Assembly: GCF_031202265.1 (NCBI RefSeq)
Contig: NZ_CP100604.1
Coordinates: 1,302,001 to 1,366,000, forward strand
Source of the DNA: Bradyrhizobium sp. Ash2021
Lineage (GTDB): Bacteria; Pseudomonadota; Alphaproteobacteria; Rhizobiales; Xanthobacteraceae
Direction: 5' to 3'
DNA length: 64,000 nucleotides
Below, piece by piece: positions 33,898-43,202 of this stretch (the stretch's first letter is position 1; each line of letters begins with the position of its first letter). Both the position numbers and the translations under genes were made by a program. The notes under the pieces are model-generated. The model was not told the DNA's origin. It was given only the letters and a program-made list of their open reading frames with translations, and did not search any database.

Positions 33898-35163
33898 ATG
33901 AAGAAACTCATCTTGGCCGCGGCTGCGGTCGCCGGCATCGCTGCTCATGCGGCGCAGGCCGGGCCGTTGCCGGAGGCAAAGCCGGACGATGTCGGATTCT
34001 CGCAGGCAGGGCTGGCGCGGCTGGACGATTTTTTCGCGCGCGAGATCGCAGCCAAACGCGTGCCCGGCGCCGTGGTCGCCATCGCCCGCGACGGCAAGCT
34101 CGTCCATTACAAGGCCTATGGCCAGCTCGATGCGACCAAGGGCACGCCGATGCCGATCGATGCCGTGTTCGCGCTGGCGTCGATGACCAAGCCGATGGTG
34201 GCGGTCGCAGGTCTCACGCTGATGGAGCAAGGCCGCCTGCCGCTTCAGGCCAGGCTCGCGGACTACTATCCGGGCTTTGCCGACATGAAGGTGGGCGTTC
34301 CGCAGGCGGACGGTTCGTTGAAGATGGAAGCGCAGGCGTCGCCGATCGCGATTCACGACCTCTATCGCCACACCTCGGGCCTGATGTATGGCGGGCGGCC
34401 GGACTCTTCGAGCCCGCTGGCGCGGATGTACCCGGGTGGCACGGACCCCGCGATCGCGGGCGACACCCAGGCCTTCATCGATCGCATCACAAAGCTGCCG
34501 CTGGTGCACCAGCCCTCGACGGAATTCGAATATGGGTTTTCGATCGACGTGCTGGGCGCGGTGATCGAAAAAGTCAGTTCGCAGCGGCTCGGCGACTATC
34601 TGTCGAAAAATGTCTGGCAGCCGCTCGGCATGAAGGATGCCACGTTCCACCCTTCGGAGGCGCAGCGCGACCGTCTCGCTTATCCGTTTCCCAATGATCC
34701 CGTCACCGGCAAGCCGCAGAGCATCAAGCTTTTGGACACGCCGACCAAATTCGACTGCGGCGGCGCCTGCTCGTTCGCCACCGTCGGCGACTATGTCCGC
34801 TTCGGGCAAATGCTGCTCAACGGCGGCGAACTCGACGGTCAGCGCATCCTAAGTCCGAAGACCGTGCATCTCATGACCTCCAACCACCTTGGACCCGAGA
34901 TCAAGAACAACGTCGCGACCGTCGAGCCGCATCGCGGCGGCTTTGGTTTCGGCCTCGGCGTCGCGGTGCGCACCAGCGAGGGCCTGTCCTCGGTCCCCGG
35001 CAACCCCGGCGAGTTCACCTGGAACGGCGCCTACGGCACGCAGTTCTTCGCCGACCCGAAGGAGCGCCTCGTCGTGGTGGTCGGAACGGCGGCGCCCGGC
35101 GAACTCCGAAAATATTACCGCGAGAACGTCCAGGACATCGTCTACGGCGCCATGGTGAAGTGA
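33898..35163 (+). CDS. Serine hydrolase, class C beta-lactamase-like
   Basis: A 421-residue secreted protein (signal peptide to about residue 21) of the beta-lactamase/transpeptidase-like superfamily. Ser95 and Lys98 form the SxxK motif (LASMTKPM); the second motif tyrosine is in EFEYGFSIDVLG and the third region is in GGFGFGLGVAVR. Domains like this act as esterases or D-aminopeptidases as often as beta-lactamases, and this one resembles the EstB-type esterases. GGAGG six bases before the ATG. Substrate unknown. Confidence 0.88.
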   Translation: MKKLILAAAAVAGIAAHAAQAGPLPEAKPDDVGFSQAGLARLDDFFAREIAAKRVPGAVVAIARDGKLVHYKAYGQLDATKGTPMPIDAVFALASMTKPMVAVAGLTLMEQGRLPLQARLADYYPGFADMKVGVPQADGSLKMEAQASPIAIHDLYRHTSGLMYGGRPDSSSPLARMYPGGTDPAIAGDTQAFIDRITKLPLVHQPSTEFEYGFSIDVLGAVIEKVSSQRLGDYLSKNVWQPLGMKDATFHPSEAQRDRLAYPFPNDPVTGKPQSIKLLDTPTKFDCGGACSFATVGDYVRFGQMLLNGGELDGQRILSPKTVHLMTSNHLGPEIKNNVATVEPHRGGFGFGLGVAVRTSEGLSSVPGNPGEFTWNGAYGTQFFADPKERLVVVVGTAAPGELRKYYRENVQDIVYGAMVK

Positions 35164-35226
35164 GGTGCGCGGTTCGCCAAAAGATCGGGTTCGACCTGAG
35201 GTCGAGCCCTTGCGATAATGCCAGCC

Positions 35227-35685
35227 ATGCCGACCACGACCAGGCCACCTCTCGCGATGAGCGCGCCGACCTCGACGCTGACGCCCGACACCGGGCCCGG
35301 CGTCGCCTACGGCGCCGCCTTCGTGGCGGCGTCAGGCGCGCAAGGGGTGAGCGGGGCAGGCGTGTTGCGCCCGCTGATCGATGACCTGAATGCACAGACC
35401 GCGATGTCGCCGGCCGACAAGGCCACTGCCGCGCGGGTCGCCTGCAACGCGCAGAGCACCCCGGGCTGGGGCGCCGGCCCCGTGGTCGTCATGCCGAACG
35501 GCGATCTCATCGTCACGTCGCGGATGCACTCCCCGGAAGCGCCGGTGCTGGTCGTCAAGCCTGACGGCGCCGTCCTGCGCGGCACCGCCTGCATCGAGAT
35601 GCTCGACGAGACGACGTGCCGGGTCTCGAACGTCAGGGAAGGCGCGTGGCCGTCCAGGGGGGTCTGGATCGGCCCCTCGGATTAG
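35227..35685 (+). CDS. Unknown 152-residue protein
   Basis: A protein with an Ala/Thr-rich start and a mature-looking part with conserved-looking strands (PVVVMPNGDLIVTSRMHSPEAPVLVV, GTACIEMLDETTCRVSN). No signal peptide and no family recognised. An alternative ATG is at 35218. A hairpin (TCGACC with GGTCGA) at 35191-35206 lies between it and the hydrolase gene. Confidence 0.5.
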   Translation: MPTTTRPPLAMSAPTSTLTPDTGPGVAYGAAFVAASGAQGVSGAGVLRPLIDDLNAQTAMSPADKATAARVACNAQSTPGWGAGPVVVMPNGDLIVTSRMHSPEAPVLVVKPDGAVLRGTACIEMLDETTCRVSNVREGAWPSRGVWIGPSD

Positions 35686-35742
35686 TGACTCTAAAACTCG
35701 GGTGCATCGCGCCGCGAGAACGTGGGTGTACGTCAACTCTTC

Positions 35743-35825
35743 GTCATTGCGAGCGCAGCGAAGCAATCCATCTCGCGGTTTGCGGAAATATGGATTGCTT
35801 CGTCGCTGACGCTCCTCGCAATGAC
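35743..35825. repeat. Palindromic repeat, family 2, copy a
   Basis: GTCATTGCGAGCG and CTCCTCGCAATGAC bound a unit with inner AAGCAATCCAT and ATGGATTGCTTCG arms, giving a long imperfect hairpin. Copies at 39024-39141 and 56694-56777. Confidence 0.88.
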
Positions 35826-35959
35826 GATGCCGCTGTTTGACAATTGAATCAGAAGCGATCCAACGTCACGGCTTCGTCATTAACCTCCAAGGCGAACGTC
35901 CACACGATGGTCGCATTAGAGTCACGTTGCCGCGCTATGTCCGCGTCAACGGAGTACGC

Positions 35960-36187
35960 ATGACAAAGATTTCGCCCATCGACTTCAAGCCGGAACTCGT
36001 CGCCATGATGAAATCCGTGCTGGAACAGGCCTCGGCCCATATCGACACCGCGTCGGGCAAGCCCGCCACACCGGCGACCAAGGCGAAGATGGCGTCGCGG
36101 ATTCTTGCGACCGCGGCCGAAGGCGTCACCGATGCCGGCACATTGCACTCGGTTGCGATCGAAGAAGGGCTATGCCCGGCGGATTGA
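35960..36187 (+). CDS. Small conserved-type protein of unknown function
   Basis: A 75-residue soluble protein, MTKISPIDFKPELVAMMKSV then LEQASAHIDTASGKPATPAT and an alpha-helical end. GGAG seven bases before the ATG at 35960 supports this start over the longer frame from 35837. No family known to me. It converges on the DUF1488 gene. Confidence 0.55.
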   Translation: MTKISPIDFKPELVAMMKSVLEQASAHIDTASGKPATPATKAKMASRILATAAEGVTDAGTLHSVAIEEGLCPAD

Positions 36188-36198
36188 GGCCGGCCGTT

Positions 36199-36471
36199 TC
36201 AAAAGTTGGACGGGCCCAGATCGTAAGATCCCCGGCTGCCGCGAACGTAAACCCTGGCCGCCGCGGCGCATATTTTGTCGCGGTTGGCGTCGAAGGCATG
36301 CAGGAAGCCTGATTCGTCGGGCGGGACCCCCGGCTGCATCCGCGTCAGCGCCGCTTCGTCGACGAAAAACGACGCCTCGATCGCGCTGTCATATCCCCAG
36401 AACCGCACGGCGTGCCGCGTCACGTCATAGGATCGGCTATGGTTTGGAAAATCGATCATTGTAATTCTCAT
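36199..36471 (-). CDS. DUF1488 protein
   Basis: A 90-residue protein of the DUF1488 family, common in Bradyrhizobium and Rhodopseudomonas: DFPNHSRSYDVTRHAVRFWGYDSAIEASFFVDEAAL, then HAFDANRDKICAAAARVY and GSYDL. Function unknown. Start at 36471 (MRITM) or 36459. Confidence 0.8.
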   Translation of the reverse strand: MRITMIDFPNHSRSYDVTRHAVRFWGYDSAIEASFFVDEAALTRMQPGVPPDESGFLHAFDANRDKICAAAARVYVRGSRGSYDLGPSNF

Positions 36472-36645
36472 CAGTAACCACGATGGCGACCCCAATACCC
36501 GCCGCCGCCGAGCAACAGCACGACGACACCGGTTATCGGGATCAAATCCATCGGAATTTTCCGCTGACGCCGACAATTGTTCGCCGCGCGCCAAAGTATT
36601 CAACGGCGCGCTCGGGCTATTGTTCCCGGGAGACGCCAAAATGGC

Positions 36646-37962
36646 TCAACCCACCGCCGCCGCCATCCAGCGCGCATCGCGCGGCGAGGGCCGGCGATGC
36701 AGGCGCTGGTCGAGCAGCGTGCGGGCGCGGGCCAGTTCGCCGCCGCGCATCAGGGCTACGACAAAGGTGTCCTCGATGATTTCGCGCTGCGCGTGGCTGC
36801 CGCCGATCCGCACGACATCGTCGAGCACCGGCGCCAAATGGCGGATGCAGCCCTGATAGTCCGCATCGGCAAAGGCGTGCATCGCCCGGCAGATGTTCGG
36901 CACCACAGGTCCGGCCGCCAGCTTGCCCTCGGACAAGCGCTGCTCGATCACGCCAAGGTGCTGTTCCAGCGCGGCGGAGTTGTGAGTTGCGGCGGCGAAC
37001 AGCGCCATATGGACATCGGCGAACGGAATGCTCGGTTTCGGAAAGGCGCGCTGCGCAAAGGCGTTCGCCTCGGTCCAGAGCTCGCGCGGGACGTCGTGGC
37101 CGTAGGCCGAAAGCCGCCACAACAGCGATGCGCCGTCGGAGATGACGTTGATCGGTGGCGCCGAGGTGACCGAGGGTTTCAGGACATCCGTATAAATCGC
37201 GAGCGCCCGGGTCGCGTCGTCGGCTTCGAGCGCGCCCAGCGCCTGATGCCAGCTTATATGGCCGTGCAAAATGCCGGTACGGTCGTAGCCCGGGACCCAC
37301 TCCGTCACCAGCGCATCGGCGTCGGCGAGCGAGCCGTCCTCGAACATCGCGTGGAGCAGGGAGTGCACCGCGTTGGCGTTGGCGCGGCGCAGGCCGAAGG
37401 CGCGCTCCGTCATGGCGCGGCCACGGGCGAGCTCGCCATTTTCGGTCAGCGACCAGCCGTGATAGGTGAGGAACCACCAGTCGTCGCCGTAATGATGGGC
37501 GTGGCGTTCGCACAGATCCACCCGCGCCTGGTCGTGACCGGCCATGCCGGAAAACGCGAACAGCCCGAACGCGCCGAGCGGCAGCGACATCACCAGCGCA
37601 TCGCGCGGCGCGGTTTCGAGATGCGCCAGTGCCGCGGCCAGCGCCGCCGGGATCTGGCCTTCCACGGCCAGCGCCAGCGTCTCGACATGGCTCCGCTCCC
37701 GCTCAGTGCCGTTGCGGGCGACCAGCTCGCGCGCGAGCGCCGCCTTTTTCCGGGCCACGTCGCCCTGCTGATAGAAAGTATGGATGCGGGCACGGGCGAT
37801 CTGCGCCAGCGCAAACTCCGGATCGGCCGCGACCGCGCGATCGAGCGCCTCCGCGGCACCGGTCCATGCCGACAGCAGCAGGTCGATGCCGTCGCGATAG
37901 GCTTGCGCGGCCTCGGAGGAGGTGGTCGACAGGGTCAGGCCGTAGCGATCCTGATGGGACAT
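36646..37962 (-). CDS. TPR protein of the TTC38 type
   Basis: A 438-residue cytosolic protein built of helix pairs. Blocks such as YRDGIDLLLSAWTGAAEALDRAVAADPEFALAQIARAR, GGHDQ-type turns, HYGDDWWFLTYHGWSLTENG and RANANAVHSLLHAMFEDG, then ILHGHISWHQALGALEADD, match the TTC38 family of tetratricopeptide proteins. Function unknown in bacteria. It ends at the gap before the DUF1488 gene and is followed upstream by the aldo/keto reductase, 27 bases away, on the same strand. Confidence 0.8.
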   Translation of the reverse strand: MSHQDRYGLTLSTTSSEAAQAYRDGIDLLLSAWTGAAEALDRAVAADPEFALAQIARARIHTFYQQGDVARKKAALARELVARNGTERERSHVETLALAVEGQIPAALAAALAHLETAPRDALVMSLPLGAFGLFAFSGMAGHDQARVDLCERHAHHYGDDWWFLTYHGWSLTENGELARGRAMTERAFGLRRANANAVHSLLHAMFEDGSLADADALVTEWVPGYDRTGILHGHISWHQALGALEADDATRALAIYTDVLKPSVTSAPPINVISDGASLLWRLSAYGHDVPRELWTEANAFAQRAFPKPSIPFADVHMALFAAATHNSAALEQHLGVIEQRLSEGKLAAGPVVPNICRAMHAFADADYQGCIRHLAPVLDDVVRIGGSHAQREIIEDTFVVALMRGGELARARTLLDQRLHRRPSPRDARWMAAAVG

Positions 37963-37989
37963 CGATGCCTCACGCGCGGTTTGTCTGTA

Positions 37990-39003
37990 TCAGCTCGCCG
38001 TCTTCGCCCGCCGCCCCTCGATCGGATAGGCCGGATCGTTGAACCCCGGCGTCGACGGATGTCCGCTCGTCACCAGCCGGTCGATCAGCGCCTCGTCTTC
38101 CGCGGTGAAGCGATAGTCGAGCGCCTTCAGGTAATCGTCCCATTGCTGCTCGGTGCGGGGACCGGCGACGACCGCACTGACGAACGAGGAGTTCAGCACC
38201 CACGACACCGCGAACTGTCCGGCGGTGATGCCTCGGGCTTCCGCGTGGCGCCTGATCTCCTGCGCAAGCTGCAGCGATTCCGGCCGCCACTCGGTCTGCA
38301 TCATGCGCTTGTCGTTGCGTCCCGCGCGGGTGTCCTTGTCGGGCGCGGTATCCGGGCGGTATTTGCCGGTCAGCACGCCGCGCGCCAGCGGGCTATAGGG
38401 CACGATGCCGAGGCCGTAATAGCCGCAGGCCGGAAAATGCTCGACTTCCGGCATCCGGTTCATCGCGTTGTAATAGGGTTGGCTGACGATCGGGCGGTCG
38501 ATGCCGAGCCGGTCGCAGATGTTGCAGATCTCGGCGACGCGCCAGGCGCGGTAGTTCGAGACGCCGAAATAGCGCACCTTGCCCTGCCGGATCAGGTCGC
38601 CCATCGCGCGCACGGTCTCGGCCAGCGGCGTCGCATGGTCCTCCTTGTGCAGGTAATAGATGTCGATGTAGTCGGTGCCGAGCCGCTTCAGGCTTTCGTC
38701 CGCCGCCTGCAGCACCCAGCGCCGCGACAGCCCGCCGTGATTGGGATCGTCGCCGATCGGGTTGGCGAGCTTGGTCGCGAGCACCCAGTTCTGCCGGACG
38801 TTCGCAATCGCGCGGCCGACCACCTGCTCGGACTTGCCGCCATTATAGGCGTCGGCCGAGTCGATGAAGTTGATGCCGGCCTCGCGCGCTTTCGCCACGA
38901 TCCGCGACGAGGTCGCCTCGTCGGTCGGCCCGCCGAACATCATGGTGCCGAGGCAGATCGGCGAGATCTTCAGGCCGCTGCGGCCGAGTTGGCGGTATTG
39001 CAT
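37990..39003 (-). CDS. Aldo/keto reductase
   Basis: A 337-residue NADPH-dependent TIM-barrel reductase. The catalytic set is visible: Asp and Tyr in INFIDSADAYNGGKSE, Lys in WVLATKLANP, His in IDIYYLHKEDHATP. The C-terminal cofactor region (VLNSSFVSAVVAGPRTEQQWDDYL) follows. Start at 39003 matches the family N-terminus MQYRQLGRSGLKIS; an upstream ATG at 39039 lies partly in the family-2 repeat. Probably cotranscribed with the TPR gene. Confidence 0.92.
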   Translation of the reverse strand: MQYRQLGRSGLKISPICLGTMMFGGPTDEATSSRIVAKAREAGINFIDSADAYNGGKSEQVVGRAIANVRQNWVLATKLANPIGDDPNHGGLSRRWVLQAADESLKRLGTDYIDIYYLHKEDHATPLAETVRAMGDLIRQGKVRYFGVSNYRAWRVAEICNICDRLGIDRPIVSQPYYNAMNRMPEVEHFPACGYYGLGIVPYSPLARGVLTGKYRPDTAPDKDTRAGRNDKRMMQTEWRPESLQLAQEIRRHAEARGITAGQFAVSWVLNSSFVSAVVAGPRTEQQWDDYLKALDYRFTAEDEALIDRLVTSGHPSTPGFNDPAYPIEGRRAKTAS

Positions 39004-39023
39004 GTGGTCCTCACTCTTTGGGT

Positions 39024-39141
39024 CGTCATTGCGAGCCAACGGGTCGCGCGAATGCGCGCCCGATGACAGGCTCCGCGAAGCAATCCATCGGGCGGCAAAG
39101 CAAGTCTGGATTGCTTCGTCGCTATCGCTCCTCGCAATGAC
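39024..39141. repeat. Palindromic repeat, family 2, copy b
   Basis: GTCATTGCGAG and CTCGCAATGAC bound a longer unit than copy a, with an insertion (GGTCGCGCGAATGCGCGCC) in the left arm. It lies between the aldo/keto reductase and thioesterase genes. Confidence 0.85.
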
Positions 39142-39160
39142 GCGGGGGGACGGCGCTCCC

Positions 39161-39586
39161 TCACTCGTTCCTCAATATCTTAAACACGCCGGACGCCATT
39201 GCGATACAGCGCTTGTCGACGGTTACCTCGGTCGTGATGAAGATCAGGCTGCGGGTTGAGCGCACCACGTGCGGACGCGACACCAGCACCTCGCCGATCT
39301 TGCCGGCCTCGACGAAATGCGTATCCATCTGCACGGTCGCCAGCGTCGGCTTGCCCGAGACGTAGCGCGCGGTCATGCCGCAGGTGCGGTCGGCGAAGGT
39401 CATGAGCACACCGCCCTGCACCAGGCCGCGGCGGTTGTGGTGCTTGTCCTCGGTAACGAGCGCATATTCATGCTCGCCGTCCGCGACCCGCTGCCACAGC
39501 GGTCCGATCAGGTGCAGGAACCCGGATGTTTCGACGATCTTCCAGCCGTCGGATTTGAGTTTGTCCGCGGCCTTGCTCGTCGTCAT
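39161..39586 (-). CDS. PaaI-type hotdog thioesterase
   Basis: A 141-residue hotdog-fold protein: GLVQGGVLMTFADRTCGMTAR carries the usual catalytic-helix region with Asp, followed by LATVQMDTHFVEAGKIGEVLV. Members hydrolyse acyl-CoA thioesters such as phenylacetyl-CoA intermediates. Substrate cannot be told from sequence. Confidence 0.87.
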   Translation of the reverse strand: MTTSKAADKLKSDGWKIVETSGFLHLIGPLWQRVADGEHEYALVTEDKHHNRRGLVQGGVLMTFADRTCGMTARYVSGKPTLATVQMDTHFVEAGKIGEVLVSRPHVVRSTRSLIFITTEVTVDKRCIAMASGVFKILRNE

Positions 39587-39665
39587 GTGATGCGTTCCGT
39601 TCCCGGCAGGTGGTCATGCTTTCCGGGTCATTTCATCGGTCGCAGGACTGTTGTAGTCAAGCGCA

Positions 39666-40295
39666 ATGGCCCGTTCATTTGATGATGCCACCCGGCGGAA
39701 TATCGCAGAGCTCTGCGCGGCATTCCCCCGCACCCAGCCGGATCAAGCCGCGCCGGCGCTGAAGCGCGCCGCGGTCGCCATCGCGCTTACGGAAAGTGAC
39801 GCCGGCGGCGATACGACGTTTCTGTTGACCCGGCGTGCGGCGAGCCTGCGTTCGCACAGCGCCCAATGGGCGCTGCCGGGCGGGCGCTGTGATCCCGGCG
39901 AGACGCAAGCCGAGGCGGCATTGCGCGAGCTGCACGAGGAGCTCGGCCTCGAGCTTGGGTCGCGTGACGTGCTCGGCCTGCTCGACGACTATCCGACCCG
40001 GTCCGGCTACCTCATCACGCCGGTCGTGGTGTGGGTGACGGGGAGGGCGACGATTTTACCCAATCCCGCGGAGGTCGCGTCCGTGCATCGGATCGCGCTG
40101 GAGGAGATCGAGCGGGAGGACGCGTTCAGCTTCACCACGATCCCCGAAAGCACCCGGCGCGTGATCCGCTTTCGCCTCGCCGGTCAACATATCCACGCGC
40201 CGACCGCGGCGCTGATCTATCAGTTCCGCGAAGTGCTGGCGGGTCGCGCTACCCGCGTTGCCGAGTTGGAACAGCCGGTGTTCGCGTGGAAGTAG
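39666..40295 (+). CDS. Nudix hydrolase, CoA pyrophosphatase-like
   Basis: A 209-residue Nudix protein. The Nudix box is complete (GGRCDPGETQAEAALRELHEELGL), preceded by a CoA-type LLTRRAASLRSHSAQWALPGG block (compare LRxHxGQxxxPGG of coenzyme A pyrophosphatases). It probably cleaves CoA or its derivatives to phosphopantetheine and 3',5'-ADP. Divergent from the thioesterase gene. Confidence 0.9.
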   Translation: MARSFDDATRRNIAELCAAFPRTQPDQAAPALKRAAVAIALTESDAGGDTTFLLTRRAASLRSHSAQWALPGGRCDPGETQAEAALRELHEELGLELGSRDVLGLLDDYPTRSGYLITPVVVWVTGRATILPNPAEVASVHRIALEEIEREDAFSFTTIPESTRRVIRFRLAGQHIHAPTAALIYQFREVLAGRATRVAELEQPVFAWK

Positions 40296-40388
40296 ATTCG
40301 ACTGACGCAGACTCTCTCCTTTACCTCTCCCTCAGGAAGAGGTGTTTTTCGTGGCTGACTTAAGCCGCGCGCTTGCTACAACAGGGCG

Positions 40389-41582
40389 ATGCGCCCGCAA
40401 TTGATTCGCGTTGGATTTGGGTTGGTCGCGCTCGCGTGGTTCGCGGGTGCGCCGCCGGCCGTGGCGGTCAAGCTCGGCACGCTTTCGGCTTCGACCGCCA
40501 ATGCGATGGCCCAGGCGGCTTCGCCGCAGGCGATCGCGGAATATCGCCGCAAGCTCAGGGAATATCAGGAAGCACGCGCGGCGTTCGACGAGGAGGCCGG
40601 CGCCTATTGGGCGTCGATCTCCGAAAAACGCCGCGGCCGCAATGCCAAGCGGCGCGAGCACCTGACCATCGCGCTTGACGATTACGTGCTGACGCAGCCG
40701 CCGGTCTATACCGGCCCGAAACGGCCGGTAAATCCCGAGCCCGAGGAGGGAAAGCCGCCGCGCGAGCACAAGGCTATTCCCGTGGTCGCGGATCTCATGA
40801 AGGCGGCCGCCGAGCATTTCCAGTTCACGCCGCAACGGCCGGCGACGGAAGCCGAATTCAAACGTGCGTATGCCCGCTACGCGCTGGCCTCCGGCCTGAC
40901 CCGCGAGCAGGCGGTGCGGGTCTATTCGTTCGAGACCGGCGGCACCGGCAATTACGACGTGCAGTCGGGAATCGAGCATGGCGGCAAGCGCGCGATTTCG
41001 AGCGCGATCGGCTATAATCAGCTGCTCACCACCAACAGTATCGAACTGGTCGCCGAACAGGGCCACGAATTCGTCAGGGAACTGACCGAGAAGGCCGCCA
41101 CGCTTTCCGGTCCGCCGCGCAAGGCGTTGGAGCACAAGATCGCAGTCCTGAAGAAGATGGTGGCGTTCACGCGCACGGTGCCCGACGACTGGTCGGCGCA
41201 CGAAAAACTCGCCGATACGCCGCAGGGCTGGGCGGTGCACGCCATGGTGCTGGATATCGACGTCGGGCCGCTGCTGCAGACCCACAAACTCTTGACCTCG
41301 GTGATCTTCGCCCGCGCCAAGGGGTACAATCGCCCGCTGACCGCAGCCGAACTTGAAATGATGAACCTGACCGGGGATGGCACCGGGCTCGACATGGTGA
41401 CGATGCCGCAGGCGATGCGCGAACAGGTGCCGACCTCGAATTTCTTCCAGCGCGGCGGCTACGAACGCAATCCGGTCGCGATCCGCCACAACACGGTGGC
41501 GAAGCTGTTGGCCGTGACCGACGATCGGATGGACAGCAACAGCAACAAGCCCGGCGCAAAGGAATTGGCGGCGGCGTTTTAG
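40389..41582 (+). CDS. Secreted protein with lysozyme-like core
   Basis: A 397-residue protein with a signal peptide (residues 1-27). A basic helical region (AEYRRKLREYQEARAAFDEEAG) and a Pro-rich linker (GPKRPVNPEPEEGKPP) precede a domain with VRVYSFETGGTGNYDVQSG, a Glu in the position of transglycosylase catalytic residues, then AIGYNQLLTTNS. The fold resembles goose-type/SLT lysozymes but I cannot place it in a named family. Role in cell wall cleavage is inferred. Confidence 0.6.
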   Translation: MRPQLIRVGFGLVALAWFAGAPPAVAVKLGTLSASTANAMAQAASPQAIAEYRRKLREYQEARAAFDEEAGAYWASISEKRRGRNAKRREHLTIALDDYVLTQPPVYTGPKRPVNPEPEEGKPPREHKAIPVVADLMKAAAEHFQFTPQRPATEAEFKRAYARYALASGLTREQAVRVYSFETGGTGNYDVQSGIEHGGKRAISSAIGYNQLLTTNSIELVAEQGHEFVRELTEKAATLSGPPRKALEHKIAVLKKMVAFTRTVPDDWSAHEKLADTPQGWAVHAMVLDIDVGPLLQTHKLLTSVIFARAKGYNRPLTAAELEMMNLTGDGTGLDMVTMPQAMREQVPTSNFFQRGGYERNPVAIRHNTVAKLLAVTDDRMDSNSNKPGAKELAAAF

Positions 41583-41589
41583 GTTTGAT

Positions 41590-41646
41590 GTCGTCCCGGC
41601 CAAGCGAAGCGCGAGCCGGGACCCATACGCCGCGGCCTCTCGTTTC
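41590..41646. repeat. Palindromic repeat, family 3, left half (split by IS)
   Basis: CGTCCCGGCCAAGCGAAGC, then GCCGGGACCCATACGCCGCGG. The right half, reading GTATGGGTCCCGGC and GGCCGGGACGACC, lies at 43211-43256. A complete family member is at 51946-52106. Confidence 0.8.
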
Positions 41647-41660
41647 GGCAGTGAAAGAGT

Positions 41661-43202
41661 CTCCGGTGAAGAATGGCCTTTTCACGCAGGCAACGGATTT
41701 AGCTGAGGGAAGAGGCTGGCGAAGAAGAGGCACAACAAAATCCTGAGCCACTTGACGAGGCGGCGGAAGTTGTAGCCGGCGGCGGCGAGGATGGCGTTGT
41801 TGAGGTCGCCATTGCGGTGGGCGAGATAGTTGCGGCCCATTCGGTGCTCGTCCTTGAGATGGCCGATGACTGGCTCGACGGCAGAGCGGCGACGCATCTC
41901 TCGTTTGATCGCCGGGGTCACGCGGCGCTTCTGTTTTGAGGTGTAGATTTTGAACTTGTAGTCGGGTGGCGCGTTGTGGCCGCGATAGCCGGCATCGGCG
42001 TGGAGCCGATCGATCGTAGCGCCGACGAGTTTCTCGATCCCCGGGATCACCTCGGCCAGCGTATGGCCGTCATAGGGATTGCCCGGCAGCGCCTGTACAT
42101 GGGCGACGAACTGGCCGCCCTTGCTATGCTTGAGGGTGGTGGCAACGCTGACCTTGACGCCGAACTCGTAAGGCTTGTGGGCCTTGCCCTTGCCGATGCA
42201 TTCCACTTCGGGGGCATGCAGGCTGTAGACCTTGGCGCCGCGCTGCCCGCGTTCCTGCTCGCGCACCCGCCGGCTAAGGCTGAGCAGGTGAGCGAAGCTG
42301 CCCTCGAGCCCATGGTCGCCGTCGATCTTGCGGGCAATGTCGCGGATGACGCGGCCCAGATAGGTCTTGAGCGTGCGCAGAGCCCGGTTGGCGCGCTTGA
42401 ACTGCTTGGCATGGGCGTAACGCTGATGCTGGATCAGCGCGGACTTGCCGACCCGCGTGTAGGACTGCCGGAGCTCCACGCCCAGCTTTTTGGCCAGCGT
42501 CGCCAGCTTCTCACGGGCCCGGTTCAACAGCTTGGCGTCAGTCGGGAAGGCAACGTTCTTCGGCTGCACCGTGGTGTCGACAATGACGCGCGAGAGTTCC
42601 GAAGGCTTCATCGCGCCGGTTCGCGTCGCTACCGCCAGGCTCTCCTGCAACAGCGCTTGCAGCCGCTCCTCTCCCATGCGGTTGCGCCAGTGGGTCATCG
42701 AGGAGCGATCGAGCGGCAGCCGGTGCTGGAAAAACTCCTCGCCGCAAAAGTACTGGTAATACGGGTTCTCGATCCACTGCTCGCACACCACTTCGTCGCT
42801 GAGGTTGTAGGTGTGTTTGAGAATCGCCAGCCCCGCCATCAGCCGGGTCGGCAGCGGCGGCCGGCCGGAGCCGTCGGCGTAAACCGCCCCGAACTTCTCT
42901 TCCAGAAATCCCCAGTCGATCGTCCGCGCCAGCTTCGCCAGCGCGTGATCCATGTTGATGACCTGGTCCAGCCGCGAACGAAACAGATCCTGCTCGCCGC
43001 TTTCCCGCCGCTCCCGTGGCCGCATCGAATCCCCTCCGATCACATGATCGGTAGAGAATCACAGCTTCAGATTCGAGGGAATCCTCAACACGAATTTGCA
43101 AGAAAATCGACGCAGCAGCTACGATTGCTGGCAAATCCAATCACAGCAATCCCCGCAATTTCCATTGCCAATCAATCGCTTCGGGATATTTCACGGAGGA
43201 CG
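41661..43202 (-). mobile_element. IS5-type element in a family-3 repeat
   Basis: An 8-bp sequence GAAAGAGT occurs at 41653-41660 and again at 43203-43210, exactly at the two sides of the block that separates the repeat halves, so it is best read as a target duplication. The ends CTCCGGTGAAGAAT (left) and, on the other strand from 43198, CTCCGTGAAATAT look like imperfect inverted repeats, offset by four bases from the duplication on the right. Confidence 0.65.
41682..43025 (-). CDS. IS5-family transposase
   Basis: A 447-residue DDE transposase with an N-terminal DUF772-like region (RPPLPTRLMAGLAILKHTYN), catalytic Asp in RVIVDTTVQPKNV, second Asp in DRLHADAGYRGHN, and Glu in RRRSAVEPVIGHLKDEHRMGRNYL. 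All catalytic motifs are present, so it may be active. Start at 43025 (MRPRERRESGEQD); a GTG-like upstream start at 43043 is less likely. Confidence 0.9.
   Translation of the reverse strand: MRPRERRESGEQDLFRSRLDQVINMDHALAKLARTIDWGFLEEKFGAVYADGSGRPPLPTRLMAGLAILKHTYNLSDEVVCEQWIENPYYQYFCGEEFFQHRLPLDRSSMTHWRNRMGEERLQALLQESLAVATRTGAMKPSELSRVIVDTTVQPKNVAFPTDAKLLNRAREKLATLAKKLGVELRQSYTRVGKSALIQHQRYAHAKQFKRANRALRTLKTYLGRVIRDIARKIDGDHGLEGSFAHLLSLSRRVREQERGQRGAKVYSLHAPEVECIGKGKAHKPYEFGVKVSVATTLKHSKGGQFVAHVQALPGNPYDGHTLAEVIPGIEKLVGATIDRLHADAGYRGHNAPPDYKFKIYTSKQKRRVTPAIKREMRRRSAVEPVIGHLKDEHRMGRNYLAHRNGDLNNAILAAAGYNFRRLVKWLRILLCLFFASLFPQLNPLPA

Noticed and set aside
36577..39066. 829-residue plus-strand open frame
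   Set aside because: It is antisense to the TPR and aldo/keto reductase genes, has the Arg/Ala/His-rich makeup of a shadow frame in high-GC DNA, and shows no family motif.
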